From Verrucomicrobiia bacterium (GTDB lineage Bacteria > Verrucomicrobiota > Verrucomicrobiia > Verrucomicrobiales > DEV007), in contig JAUIAH010000007.1 in NCBI GenBank assembly GCA_030425385.1, positions 186,001 to 250,000 of the forward strand: DNA of 64,000 nt, read 5' to 3'. Positions within the stretch are counted from its first letter, which is position 1. Every line of letters begins with the position of its first letter. Below the pieces are notes generated by a model, which worked only from the letters and a program-made list of their open reading frames with translations, searched no databases and was not told the DNA's origin. The translations under genes and the position numbers were made by a program. This document shows positions 26,948 to 33,890 of the stretch, piece after piece.

Positions 26948-28179
26948 CTCGGGGACTACTTGTTTTCCTAGCGGGGTCGATCTCCATATCGTTTTTCGTA
27001 GAGGCTGAGCCGCCGCCGAATGATGACTTTGAGGATGCCATTGATTTGCCGAGTGAGGCGTTCTTCGATGTGGAGATGCGATTGCACGAGGCGACGTTTC
27101 AAGCGCGGCAAGGAGAAGAAGATGAGCCACTCTGTGGGCACACGGCTTGGTATCGTTACACGCCACCGGCATCTGGCGTGCTCCAGTTTACGCGGGGCAC
27201 TTTAGGGAAGGCGCCTATTAGTGATCGACTGCGTCTGGAGATCTATCGTGGTGATCGCTTGCGGGACTTGGCGAAGATTGAGGCGACGAATTCGAGTCTT
27301 TTTGTCCTGAAGAAGGAGCGGATTCCGGTTCAGGAAGGGGTTCCAATCATGATTCGAGTGGCCTATGGTGGTTGTCTGTCGACACCTGACTATGGCCACT
27401 ATTATTTGCAGGGCGAACTGGAGGAGCGCCCGTTTCGTAGCCTGTCGTTTGTGGAGCCGTCAGGGCATTGGAACGATTTCTTTGAAGATCGCTGGAAACT
27501 GGGGGATGCTACCGAGGTAGCGATCCTCGGAACGAGTGCGTTCGCGACGAGGGAGCTGTTTGAGCCGGAATCTTCGGGGGCGCGGACGGTTTGGTATGAA
27601 TGGGAGGCTAAGCACTCGGGTAAAGTGGTGGCTTATTTCGACTATGCCGATCACTTTGCGTATGGCTTGCACGAGATCAACTCGATGGCGGTGTATCGCG
27701 GGAAGGCATTGCAGGAGCTTGCGTTGGTGGTGGAGGACAAACGCTTCACGGGATTCGGGTTGTTGGGTGCTCTAGCGAAAGCCCTTCAGGTGGAACCGAT
27801 GCGAGAGGTGGTCTTTGATGCGGTGGCCGGGGAAACGTATCAGTTCGCGGTCGGCCAAACCTCGACTGGTGGTGGCTGGCATGGAGGCCCGCATCTGTTG
27901 ATGCTCTTCGCGGAGGGCGACCAGACGACGGCTGAGGGAGCAATGGGAACGCTTACGGTTGAACGCGAAGGTGCCGGTCGTCTCCGCCTGGAATGGGACC
28001 TTGGGGATCTTCTTCCGACGAACCCTGAGCTTTGGTTACTCGAATCCAGCGATCTGCGTTCTTGGGATCCCGTGATTCCGGTCCGCGAAGCGGTGGGCTC
28101 GCATTTGGAACCGGGAAAAGGAGATGGGAATCAGGCGGATGACAGGCAGCGTTTTTATGTGATCGGGCTTGAACGCTGA
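26944..28179 (+). CDS. Secreted protein with PPC-like domains
   Basis: A 411-residue protein started by GTG within the GTGA overlap; the signal helix ends about residue 22 (SFFVEAEPPP). The first half is a pre-peptidase C-terminal (PPC)-like beta-sandwich (PPPNDDFEDAIDL, GHTAWYRYTPPASG), repeated in the second half (ARTVWYEWEAKHSGKVVAYF). The end carries the recurrent module: LWLLESSDLRSWDP followed by RQRFYVIGLER. PPC domains are usually accessory domains on secreted enzymes, but no enzyme domain is present here. It is the last gene of the plus-strand secreted series and converges on the AAA gene at 28211. Confidence 0.7.
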   Translation: MTRGLLVFLAGSISISFFVEAEPPPNDDFEDAIDLPSEAFFDVEMRLHEATFQARQGEEDEPLCGHTAWYRYTPPASGVLQFTRGTLGKAPISDRLRLEIYRGDRLRDLAKIEATNSSLFVLKKERIPVQEGVPIMIRVAYGGCLSTPDYGHYYLQGELEERPFRSLSFVEPSGHWNDFFEDRWKLGDATEVAILGTSAFATRELFEPESSGARTVWYEWEAKHSGKVVAYFDYADHFAYGLHEINSMAVYRGKALQELALVVEDKRFTGFGLLGALAKALQVEPMREVVFDAVAGETYQFAVGQTSTGGGWHGGPHLLMLFAEGDQTTAEGAMGTLTVEREGAGRLRLEWDLGDLLPTNPELWLLESSDLRSWDPVIPVREAVGSHLEPGKGDGNQADDRQRFYVIGLER

Positions 28180-28210
28180 TTGAGTAAGTAAGGCCTCCTC
28201 CTTTCAGTTC

Positions 28211-29173
28211 TCAGTTCTGGAGTTGAGCGGCATTCACAATTTTGATTTCACGTCCAACGACCGACACCACACCTCTATTTCGCCCTTCGCTGAGAATGGT
28301 GCTGACAACGGCGGAGCGCAGATGGTTTTCGATCGTGTGCCGCAAAGGACGAGCGCCGAGGTGGCGGTCGGCTCCTTGTGAGAGCAGAAAGGGATAGACA
28401 TCCGGCGTCACGGTCAGGGCGATACCCTGCTCCTGATAACGGGCGATCTCCCCATCGGTCATGAGTTTGGTGATGGTGAGCAAGGAATCTTGATCCAAGG
28501 GATCGAAGGTGAGGAAGTGGGCGATGCGGCCTACGATTTCGGGGCGGAGGGTGCGTTCGGCTTCGGCTTTGATGAAGCGGTCGCGGGCGGATGTGGGAAG
28601 GTTTGAGATTTCTGTTAGGGCGTGGCTGGCGAGGTTGGTGGTCATGAAGATGTGCCAGTGGCTGAAATCTAAGGTGTCCCCGTTGGCGAGGGTGATGCGG
28701 GCGGCGTCTAGCATTTGAAGAAGGAGATCCAGGATCTTAGGGTGGGCTTTCTCGATTTCGTCGAGGAGGAGGATGCCGTGGCCGTGGCTGTCGGTGACTG
28801 CTTCGGTCATGCGGGAGGCGAGGAGGCCTGGGTCTGATTTGCTTTCGCCGATGAGTCGGTTGAGCGCGTCTTGGAGTTGGAACTCGCTCATGTCGAGCCG
28901 GACGAGAGGGATGTCCAAGTAGTGGGCGAGAACGCGGACGATCTCGGTTTTGCCGACACCGGTGGGACCGAGGAACAGGTAGGTGCCCAGGGGACGGCCA
29001 GGGGTGTTGAGGCCGAGGGCGGCTGCTTGGATGGCTGGGACGAGTTGCTCGATGACCTTGTCTTGGCCGATGATCTTCGAGAGAAGGTGTGCGCGTAGTT
29101 CTCGCAAATGCTCAAGCAATTCTGAGCTATGCCAGGGTTGCTTATGCGGAGGGTTTGGCTGGGGCGGCGTCAT
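28211..29173 (-). CDS. ClpB/ClpA-like single-ring AAA+ ATPase (short)
   Basis: The 320-residue protein corresponds to the second AAA+ domain of Clp/Hsp100 proteins. It has IIGQDKVIEQLVPAI (34-48), Walker A GPTGVGKT (69-76), Walker B ILLLDEIEKAHP (134-145), a sensor-like MTTNLAS, and the small C-terminal domain with GADRHLGARPLRHTI. The first AAA ring, the N-domain and the ClpB middle coiled coil are absent, so it is not ordinary ClpB. It follows a lipoprotein gene (32-bp overlap) and a TrbI/VirB10 fragment on the same strand. It may therefore once have served a type IV secretion system; that is inference from context. Confidence 0.8.
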   Translation of the reverse strand: MTPPQPNPPHKQPWHSSELLEHLRELRAHLLSKIIGQDKVIEQLVPAIQAAALGLNTPGRPLGTYLFLGPTGVGKTEIVRVLAHYLDIPLVRLDMSEFQLQDALNRLIGESKSDPGLLASRMTEAVTDSHGHGILLLDEIEKAHPKILDLLLQMLDAARITLANGDTLDFSHWHIFMTTNLASHALTEISNLPTSARDRFIKAEAERTLRPEIVGRIAHFLTFDPLDQDSLLTITKLMTDGEIARYQEQGIALTVTPDVYPFLLSQGADRHLGARPLRHTIENHLRSAVVSTILSEGRNRGVVSVVGREIKIVNAAQLQN

Positions 29174-29699
29174 TGCGTGTGGGTAGCGGTGGTTCCGTGA
29201 CCGTTGGTGAGGCGAGTTTGGCGCGTTGGGTCTCGAGGAGATCTTTGAGTTCGGTTCGCCACTGGTTCATTTCGGTTTCCATGGATTCGAGGCGTTTGGT
29301 GACTTCTTGCTGGTGACGTTTCTCGGCTTCGATCTCTTGGTCGTTGATGGGTGCGTGTGTGAGGCTGTTGTCTGGTGAAGGGTTGGGGTTGTCGGTGAGG
29401 TTCCATTGGCCGGATTCGTCGATCCGATAGACGGGGTGCGCCTCGTGCATGGCCTGATGGTCGGGAGAGAGGGTGCGGCCTTGGTGGTAAGTGGTGATTC
29501 GCTCAGGGACTCGTATGCCTTTGGGCGGTGCGCTGGTGCGTTTGGGCGATTGCTTGGGGGCGGGTTCGGGTGCGACGTAGACATGAGGTGCGAGACGTTC
29601 GCGGAAGGTGGTTGTTGCCTGCCATGGTTGGGGGCGATTGGTGCAACTGATGCACAGTTGCGCGATGGCGAAGAAGGTGATGGTCGAGATGCGTTTCAT
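29142..29699 (-). CDS. Putative lipoprotein in TrbI/VirB10 neighbourhood
   Basis: A 185-residue protein if started at ATG 29699 (MKRISTITFF), giving a signal ending QLCISC with a lipobox cysteine; upstream in-frame extension would run into the trbI fragment. The mature part is Pro/Lys-rich (APEPAPKQSPKR). It has a YRIDESGQWNLTDNP segment and a C-terminal coiled coil (EIEAEKRHQQEVTKRLESME). The position, 19 bp after the trbI fragment and overlapping the AAA gene, suggests an accessory lipoprotein of the conjugation apparatus (VirB7/TrbH-like role possible). I do not recognise a family. Confidence 0.6.
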   Translation of the reverse strand: MKRISTITFFAIAQLCISCTNRPQPWQATTTFRERLAPHVYVAPEPAPKQSPKRTSAPPKGIRVPERITTYHQGRTLSPDHQAMHEAHPVYRIDESGQWNLTDNPNPSPDNSLTHAPINDQEIEAEKRHQQEVTKRLESMETEMNQWRTELKDLLETQRAKLASPTVTEPPLPTRNDAAPAKPSA

Positions 29700-29718
29700 G
29701 TTTGCGCTTGGTGGGATG

Positions 29719-30229
29719 TTAGTTGTTAGGCCGGGAGTTGGATGGTTGGATGAGGAGGTAGAAGCGGGTGCCTGCAGGAACGGTGACAACTTTGCCGTCG
29801 CCTTCGATTTGGGATTCGAGGCGGCGGAGGTAGCGGTCGGAGACGGCGTCGACTCCATCTCTCGCAAGGTTGCCAAGGCTTTGGGTGCGTTGGTTTCCGA
29901 AGAGGTTGCGTGTGGTGTCTTGAGTGGCGCGAGACGCGGCTGACATGGCGGCTGCTGCGATTTCTTTGTAGGCTCGGAGATCATCGGTTTCTGTGAGGGT
30001 GCCTTTGATGCCTGGGGTCATGTCTTGGGTGCCGTAGGCGCGGGTGAGACGATCCTGATCGTGATGGAGGGCGGTGGCCGGGAAGTTCTGCTTCCTGCCT
30101 CCGGGGAAGGTGGCGAGCCATTGGCCGGTGGCCTGGATGCGGTCTTTCGTGCGCGCTGCTTGTGCCGATCCGAGCAGCTCGGTGCCTCTGGGGAAGCGCG
30201 AGCACGCCTTGCGCGGTCACGACGTCGTG
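29719..30229 (-). pseudogene. TrbI/VirB10 C-terminal fragment, 5' end truncated at repeat boundary
   Basis: The minus-strand frame reads VTAQGVLALPRGTELLGSA, then DRIQATGQWLATFPGGRK, GTQDMTPGIKGTLTETDD, and ends EGDGKVVTVPAGTRFYLLI before TAA at 29719. This is the C-terminal part of TrbI/VirB10, the protein that spans the envelope in type IV secretion channels. About 170 residues remain of a family usually 400 or more. The homology stops where the duplicated host sequence begins (about 30229), so the N-terminal transmembrane and proline-rich parts are lost and the gene should be non-functional. Confidence 0.8.
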
Positions 30230-31389
30230 GGCAATTCGATGGCAAGCTTTCGAATGGCGGAGAGACCTTGGAAGTGCGCTTGCCCGATCCTTCCAAGGTG
30301 GCCATCCAGCGTTTCCAATACAATGACAACTGGTATGGCTCGACTGATGGACGCGGGCATTCGCTCACCGTGCTCGATGCGAGGGTTGACGTGAAACGCT
30401 GGGGCGACATCAGCAACTGGCGACCGAGCCCCGAAGAGGGGGGCTCTCCTGGGAAATAGCCTTGGGATCAAAGGTGGACGCAGGCGTCGCCTAGCACTTC
30501 CGCCAGAGGATCGGTATCCCGAGCGCTCATCCCGAGGTGAAGATGTCGGCACCAGCCTTCGCCGTGTGCAAATCTGTTCGCAGTCAGACGAGCGATGCGA
30601 CGCGATTCGTCATCCATGGCCGCGAGGTAGGAATCCATGCCCTGACTTTGATCGAGCCATTCCTTTTGAGAACGGTGTTCTGCTAGTGCTTGACGCTTCT
30701 GCGCATGCACCGAGGCGGTGTCCACAATGAGGTCAGGCTTAACGGGATTCCGCAGCGGATCGGTGAGACCGTGAGGCATCGCGTGATAAAGGGTGACGTC
30801 ACCGGGCACCGCGTCGTGAGGAGGTTCGGTACCAAAGTTAGGAATACCTTTGGCAAAGGTCGCGGTGACGGAAAGGCGAGCTGTGATCATGTGGTCTTCC
30901 ATGTAGTCCTGCAACGCGTGTGTGAGGACAATGGTAGGATTCACTTCCCGCACGGTAGCGGCGACCTGACGGAGCAAGGTGGTATCGTAGAGAATCTCCA
31001 GATCATGGGCAATGCTAGGATGCCACGCTGCTCCGAGTACTTGAGCAGAGGCTTGAGCTTCTCCTGCGCGGACGCGCGCCGTATCGGAGGCATTCATAGA
31101 AACGCTCCCGCAATTGCCGCTGGAGAGATTCAGCATGTGCAGGGCGAATCCCTTCTCGCGCAAACGCAGCATGGTCCCGGCGGCCCGAAACTCCAGGTCG
31201 TCTGGGTGCGCGAAGATAGCGAGGACCGTGCCTGTGCTAGCCATCTTCTTGCGTCGTGGAGGCGTGTCGCTCGCGCAAGCGTTGTAGGGTGGCGATCACG
31301 GCGGGCTCATCCATTTCATGCACCTCCAGTTTCTGGCCGATGGCAGAGACCAAGGTGATGGTCAATTTCCCGCCAAGGTGCTCGCGAAA
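30229..31389 (+). repeat. Direct repeat copy B (truncated LTD gene end + intact PIG-L and EboD C-terminus), right flank of putative element
   Basis: This is the partner of 5898-6568. The left 231 bp (30229-30459) are the LTD gene end including its TAG, without its promoter or 5' part, fused to the trbI fragment. The remainder lies in the intact PIG-L gene and the last part of the EboD-like gene. The offset to copy A is 24,331 bp in the left part. It contains the 381- and 109-bp segments missing from copy A and is therefore the ancestral-like version. Confidence 0.93.
30468..31244 (-). CDS. PIG-L/LmbE-family N-deacetylase
   Basis: A 258-residue protein with the family zinc motif AHPDDLE (residues 12-18) and the downstream metal/active-site block LTHALQDYMEDHMITARL near residue 107. 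It ends in a His-rich segment (RFAHGEGWCRHLHLGMSA). Relatives deacetylate GlcNAc-linked metabolites (MshB, BshB, GlcNAc-PI deacetylase). The start codon overlaps the EboD-like gene by 8 bp, giving translational coupling. It converges on the truncated LTD gene copy with an 8-bp gap. An inactive relic of it lies at 6137-6568. The natural substrate is unknown. Confidence 0.88.
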   Translation of the reverse strand: MASTGTVLAIFAHPDDLEFRAAGTMLRLREKGFALHMLNLSSGNCGSVSMNASDTARVRAGEAQASAQVLGAAWHPSIAHDLEILYDTTLLRQVAATVREVNPTIVLTHALQDYMEDHMITARLSVTATFAKGIPNFGTEPPHDAVPGDVTLYHAMPHGLTDPLRNPVKPDLIVDTASVHAQKRQALAEHRSQKEWLDQSQGMDSYLAAMDDESRRIARLTANRFAHGEGWCRHLHLGMSARDTDPLAEVLGDACVHL

Positions 31390-32400
31390 CTCTTCCAGCC
31401 CTCTCAGAATGGCCAAGCGCCCGTCGTCATCACGCGATTCGAGTAGTGGGCTATAGAGGTCAAACCCTAAGGTTGTCATCAAGATGAGCACACGTTCGGC
31501 CGCGGCCTCATCAAGCAAGCCGCGATCCACCGCATAGAGCAAATCGATCGCCATGCCGATGGCGACCGCTTCTCCATGGGAAATGGCGAAGTCGGAGAGG
31601 GGCTCCAATTTGTGCGCGGCCCAATGACCGAAGTCGAGAGGGCGAGCGGATCCGAGCTCGAATGGATCGCCTCCACTAGCAATGTGGTCCACGTGATGGT
31701 GAGCGCTCTTCTCCACAGCCTCTTCGACGGCGGCGGGTTCGAGCCGCCCGAGCGCGTCTCCGATGACTTCCAGACGCTCAAAGAAGGCCGCGTCTCGAAT
31801 GAGGGCGACCTTCACAGCTTCGATCAAACCGGCGCGTGCCTCCCGCGGGGGGAGCGATCGGAGCATGGTGAGATCGTTGACGACTGCGTGCGGGATGGCA
31901 AAGGTGCCGACCCAGTTCTTCTTTCCGAAATGATTGACGCCGTTCTTGACGCCGACGCCGCCATCTCCCTGGCTGAGGGTGGTGGTAGGCATGCGCACGT
32001 GGCGGATACCACGATGAGCGGTGGTGGCGGCGAATCCAACGAGGTCGAGAATGGCACCGCCTCCGATTGCCACCATGTAAGAGTGACGGCAGAGTTGATG
32101 CTGCTCGGCGGCCGCCCAGATGTGCTCGACCAAGCTCCAGTCATTCTTGGCGGCTTCTCCTCCGGGAAGAGCGACAGGGGCCGTCACGAGATCGAAGGTC
32201 TGTCGCGAGGCGAAATAGCTTTCGATCTGACCCTCGAGAGGAAGTTGATCATCAACAAAGACCAACACTTTCACCACGTCATCGTCCGCGTGGCCGATTC
32301 GTAGCGTGTTTGCTAGCGTCTCATTGTCAGGATCGAATGCGTCTCGTGTGAAGAGGATTCGGTGAGACCAAGTGAGGGTGATATCTCGCTGAATCTCCAT
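31237..32400 (-). CDS. 3-dehydroquinate-synthase-like sugar phosphate cyclase (EboD-type)
   Basis: A 387-residue protein of the DHQ synthase fold. Visible blocks are PGGEAAKND, RHSYMVAIGGGAILDLVGFAA (NAD-binding glycine loop), RMPTTTLSQGDGGVGVKNGVN, GLIEAVKVALI, RPLDFGHWAAHKLE and SHGEAVAIGMAIDL (the Glu and two His are the expected metal ligands), and EEFREHLGGKLTITL. These match EboD-type cyclases more closely than housekeeping AroB. EboD is linked to the cyanobacterial/bacterial ebo cluster and its product is unsettled. The other ebo genes are not in the window. It shares one base with the upstream HAD stop (TAATG) and overlaps the PIG-L gene by 8 bp. Confidence 0.78.
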   Translation of the reverse strand: MEIQRDITLTWSHRILFTRDAFDPDNETLANTLRIGHADDDVVKVLVFVDDQLPLEGQIESYFASRQTFDLVTAPVALPGGEAAKNDWSLVEHIWAAAEQHQLCRHSYMVAIGGGAILDLVGFAATTAHRGIRHVRMPTTTLSQGDGGVGVKNGVNHFGKKNWVGTFAIPHAVVNDLTMLRSLPPREARAGLIEAVKVALIRDAAFFERLEVIGDALGRLEPAAVEEAVEKSAHHHVDHIASGGDPFELGSARPLDFGHWAAHKLEPLSDFAISHGEAVAIGMAIDLLYAVDRGLLDEAAAERVLILMTTLGFDLYSPLLESRDDDGRLAILRGLEEFREHLGGKLTITLVSAIGQKLEVHEMDEPAVIATLQRLRERHASTTQEDG

Positions 32401-33008
32401 TAGGCCTCCATCAACCCCAGATCGCGTAGTTTCGTCTCGGCAGCGGGATGATTGTTCGGATCGTAATGCACGCAGTGAAAGCCAAAGCGCTCTCCCGTGG
32501 CGATGTTGTCGGGCAGATCATCAATGTAGGCAGTCTTGGTGGGATCAAGGGAAAAGCGATCGATCGCCATTTCATAGATAGCTTCTCCAGGCTTCATCGC
32601 TTGGGCATCATGTGAGAAGATGATGTCGTCAAAGATGGGAAGGATATCGTAAGTGTCCCAGATATGCCGGACGTGCATGTCGTTGGAGTTGGAAAGGAGA
32701 AAGCAGGGCGTCCCCTTTGCCTTGAGATCACTGAGGAAGCGAATCATGGGGGTGTTCTCATCGAAGATCTCTTGCCAACTTCTCTCGAAATGGTCGGCCG
32801 ATCCCTGGTAACCTGAGAGCGCGCCCGCTTGCGCAATCATCTCAGGAGTGGAAAGACGCCCCGTTTCATACGCGATCTTGAGGGCCTCCATGGCGTCACT
32901 TTCCAAAGCCGCCACGTCGGCGCCATGGTCGGCCATGGCGAGGTAGCCGCGGCGGAAATCAAACCGTAGCAAGACGTTGCCCAAGTCAAAGAGGACCTTC
33001 TCGATCAT
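32400..33008 (-). CDS. HAD superfamily (subfamily IA) phosphatase-like hydrolase
   Basis: A 202-residue protein from ATG 33008; the frame opens 11 codons earlier without support. HAD motifs: I VLFDLGNVLLRFD near the N-terminus, II LLSNSND, III the lysine in MKPGEAIYEMAI, and IV YIDDLPDN. The cap is helical, as in subfamily IA. This is a cytoplasmic small-molecule phosphatase with unknown substrate. It is the first gene of the HAD - EboD-like - PIG-L operon (TAATG overlap), which suggests it removes the phosphate from the cyclase product; that is inference. Confidence 0.85.
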   Translation of the reverse strand: MIEKVLFDLGNVLLRFDFRRGYLAMADHGADVAALESDAMEALKIAYETGRLSTPEMIAQAGALSGYQGSADHFERSWQEIFDENTPMIRFLSDLKAKGTPCFLLSNSNDMHVRHIWDTYDILPIFDDIIFSHDAQAMKPGEAIYEMAIDRFSLDPTKTAYIDDLPDNIATGERFGFHCVHYDPNNHPAAETKLRDLGLMEA

Positions 33009-33081
33009 GGTCCACCATGATCCCATCCCTTGCCCATGCAACCATGGTCTCGTGCTTCTCTAGAGGTCTTCGCAACGCTGT

Positions 33082-33115
33082 GAGGGGCGCGCCGGATGGC
33101 CAGGGCGCGCCCCTC
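33082..33115 (-). terminator. Strong GC hairpin, likely transcript end of the 33158-33853 gene
   Basis: A perfect 12-bp inverted repeat (GAGGGGCGCGCC and its complement) encloses a 10-nt loop, placed between a minus-strand gene ending at 33158 and the HAD start at 33008. There is no T-run on either side, so it may act as an mRNA-end stabiliser or a Rho-independent-like terminator without a U-tract. Confidence 0.5.
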
Positions 33116-33157
33116 CAGCCGTCATCTTCCAACCAAGGAGACGAATGAAATGGGCGA

Positions 33158-33853
33158 TCAATCGGACGCCTCGCGGACGCGGTAGAACTGCCAGCGTCGT
33201 TGCGTGTCGCGCGTGATCCAGACGTGCTGCGCGGCCTCTTGCGCTCGCACCGGACGCTTCGAAGGAGCGGCATCTTGGGGCGAACGCACGTCGATGATTT
33301 CCCAATGCACCATGTCCGCGCTCGCCTCGACAACATACGAAGAAGGCCCTGTCGGAGAGGCGGGCGGGAGTTGGAGAATGACGCGATCCGGCTCAAGGGT
33401 GATTCCAAATGAGGTGGGCAATCGCGTCGTCGGAGGCGGAGCCTCACAGGTCGGCAGAGACACGGTCACGTCGTGGCGACAGGGAGCGCAGAGATGACCG
33501 TCGCGAAGACAGTGCGCCATCAAGGTGAAGGTGTGGGATTCTCCAGGCAATGGGCCCCGCAAGGTGGTTTCAACTGTGACGCGCTGACCGGTCGTAAGGG
33601 GTTTGGAAAGATGGTGAATGTGTGGGGAGAATGCGTGGGTGGAGTGTAAGGTGATCCAAGGCACCGCACAGTTCTGCAGGCTGGTGACTTCTAACACCAT
33701 TTCATAAGTGGCGGCCGGTGAGAGGCGTGTGCAAGCGATTGCGGTGATGCGCACGTCCACACATTGCGCCCAAGTGATCATGGGGAGCGCCCAGAGGAAG
33801 ACCCCCGCCGCCAGGAGAAGGCGGCGGGGGCGATGGAGAAACGAAATGCTCAT
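33158..33853 (-). CDS. Small secreted Cys-rich protein with terminal VExSxDxxxW module
   Basis: A 231-residue protein with a signal peptide (RRLLLAAGVFLWALPMITWA). It then has a Cys-rich beta unit (QCVDVRITAIAC ... CAVPW ... CLRDGHLCAPC ... LPTC). The C-terminal module SSYVVEASADMVHWEIID ends in RRWQFYRVREASD. The Cys-rich unit follows the same pattern as the repeated unit of the 999-residue protein directly upstream on the same strand (33891-36890), so it looks like a single-unit paralogue. The function is unknown; it is probably extracellular. The gap to the upstream gene is 37 bp. Confidence 0.65.
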   Translation of the reverse strand: MSISFLHRPRRLLLAAGVFLWALPMITWAQCVDVRITAIACTRLSPAATYEMVLEVTSLQNCAVPWITLHSTHAFSPHIHHLSKPLTTGQRVTVETTLRGPLPGESHTFTLMAHCLRDGHLCAPCRHDVTVSLPTCEAPPPTTRLPTSFGITLEPDRVILQLPPASPTGPSSYVVEASADMVHWEIIDVRSPQDAAPSKRPVRAQEAAQHVWITRDTQRRWQFYRVREASD

Positions 33854-33890
33854 GTGCTGAACGGTTGGGGGCCCGGGAATGAGCCGTTTC

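Noticed and set aside
29142-29984. Longer 280-codon start for the lipoprotein
   Set aside because: It would read through the trbI fragment antiparallel in frame only by chance. The ATG at 29699 gives a proper lipoprotein signal.
30025-30459. Plus-strand ORF ending in the LTD C-terminus
   Set aside because: It is a chance fusion of trbI antisense and the duplicated LTD fragment; no start signal or domain supports it.
5898-31389. Insertion sequence or transposon explanation for the repeats
   Set aside because: No transposase, integrase or terminal inverted repeats were seen. The repeated DNA is ordinary host gene sequence with internal deletions.
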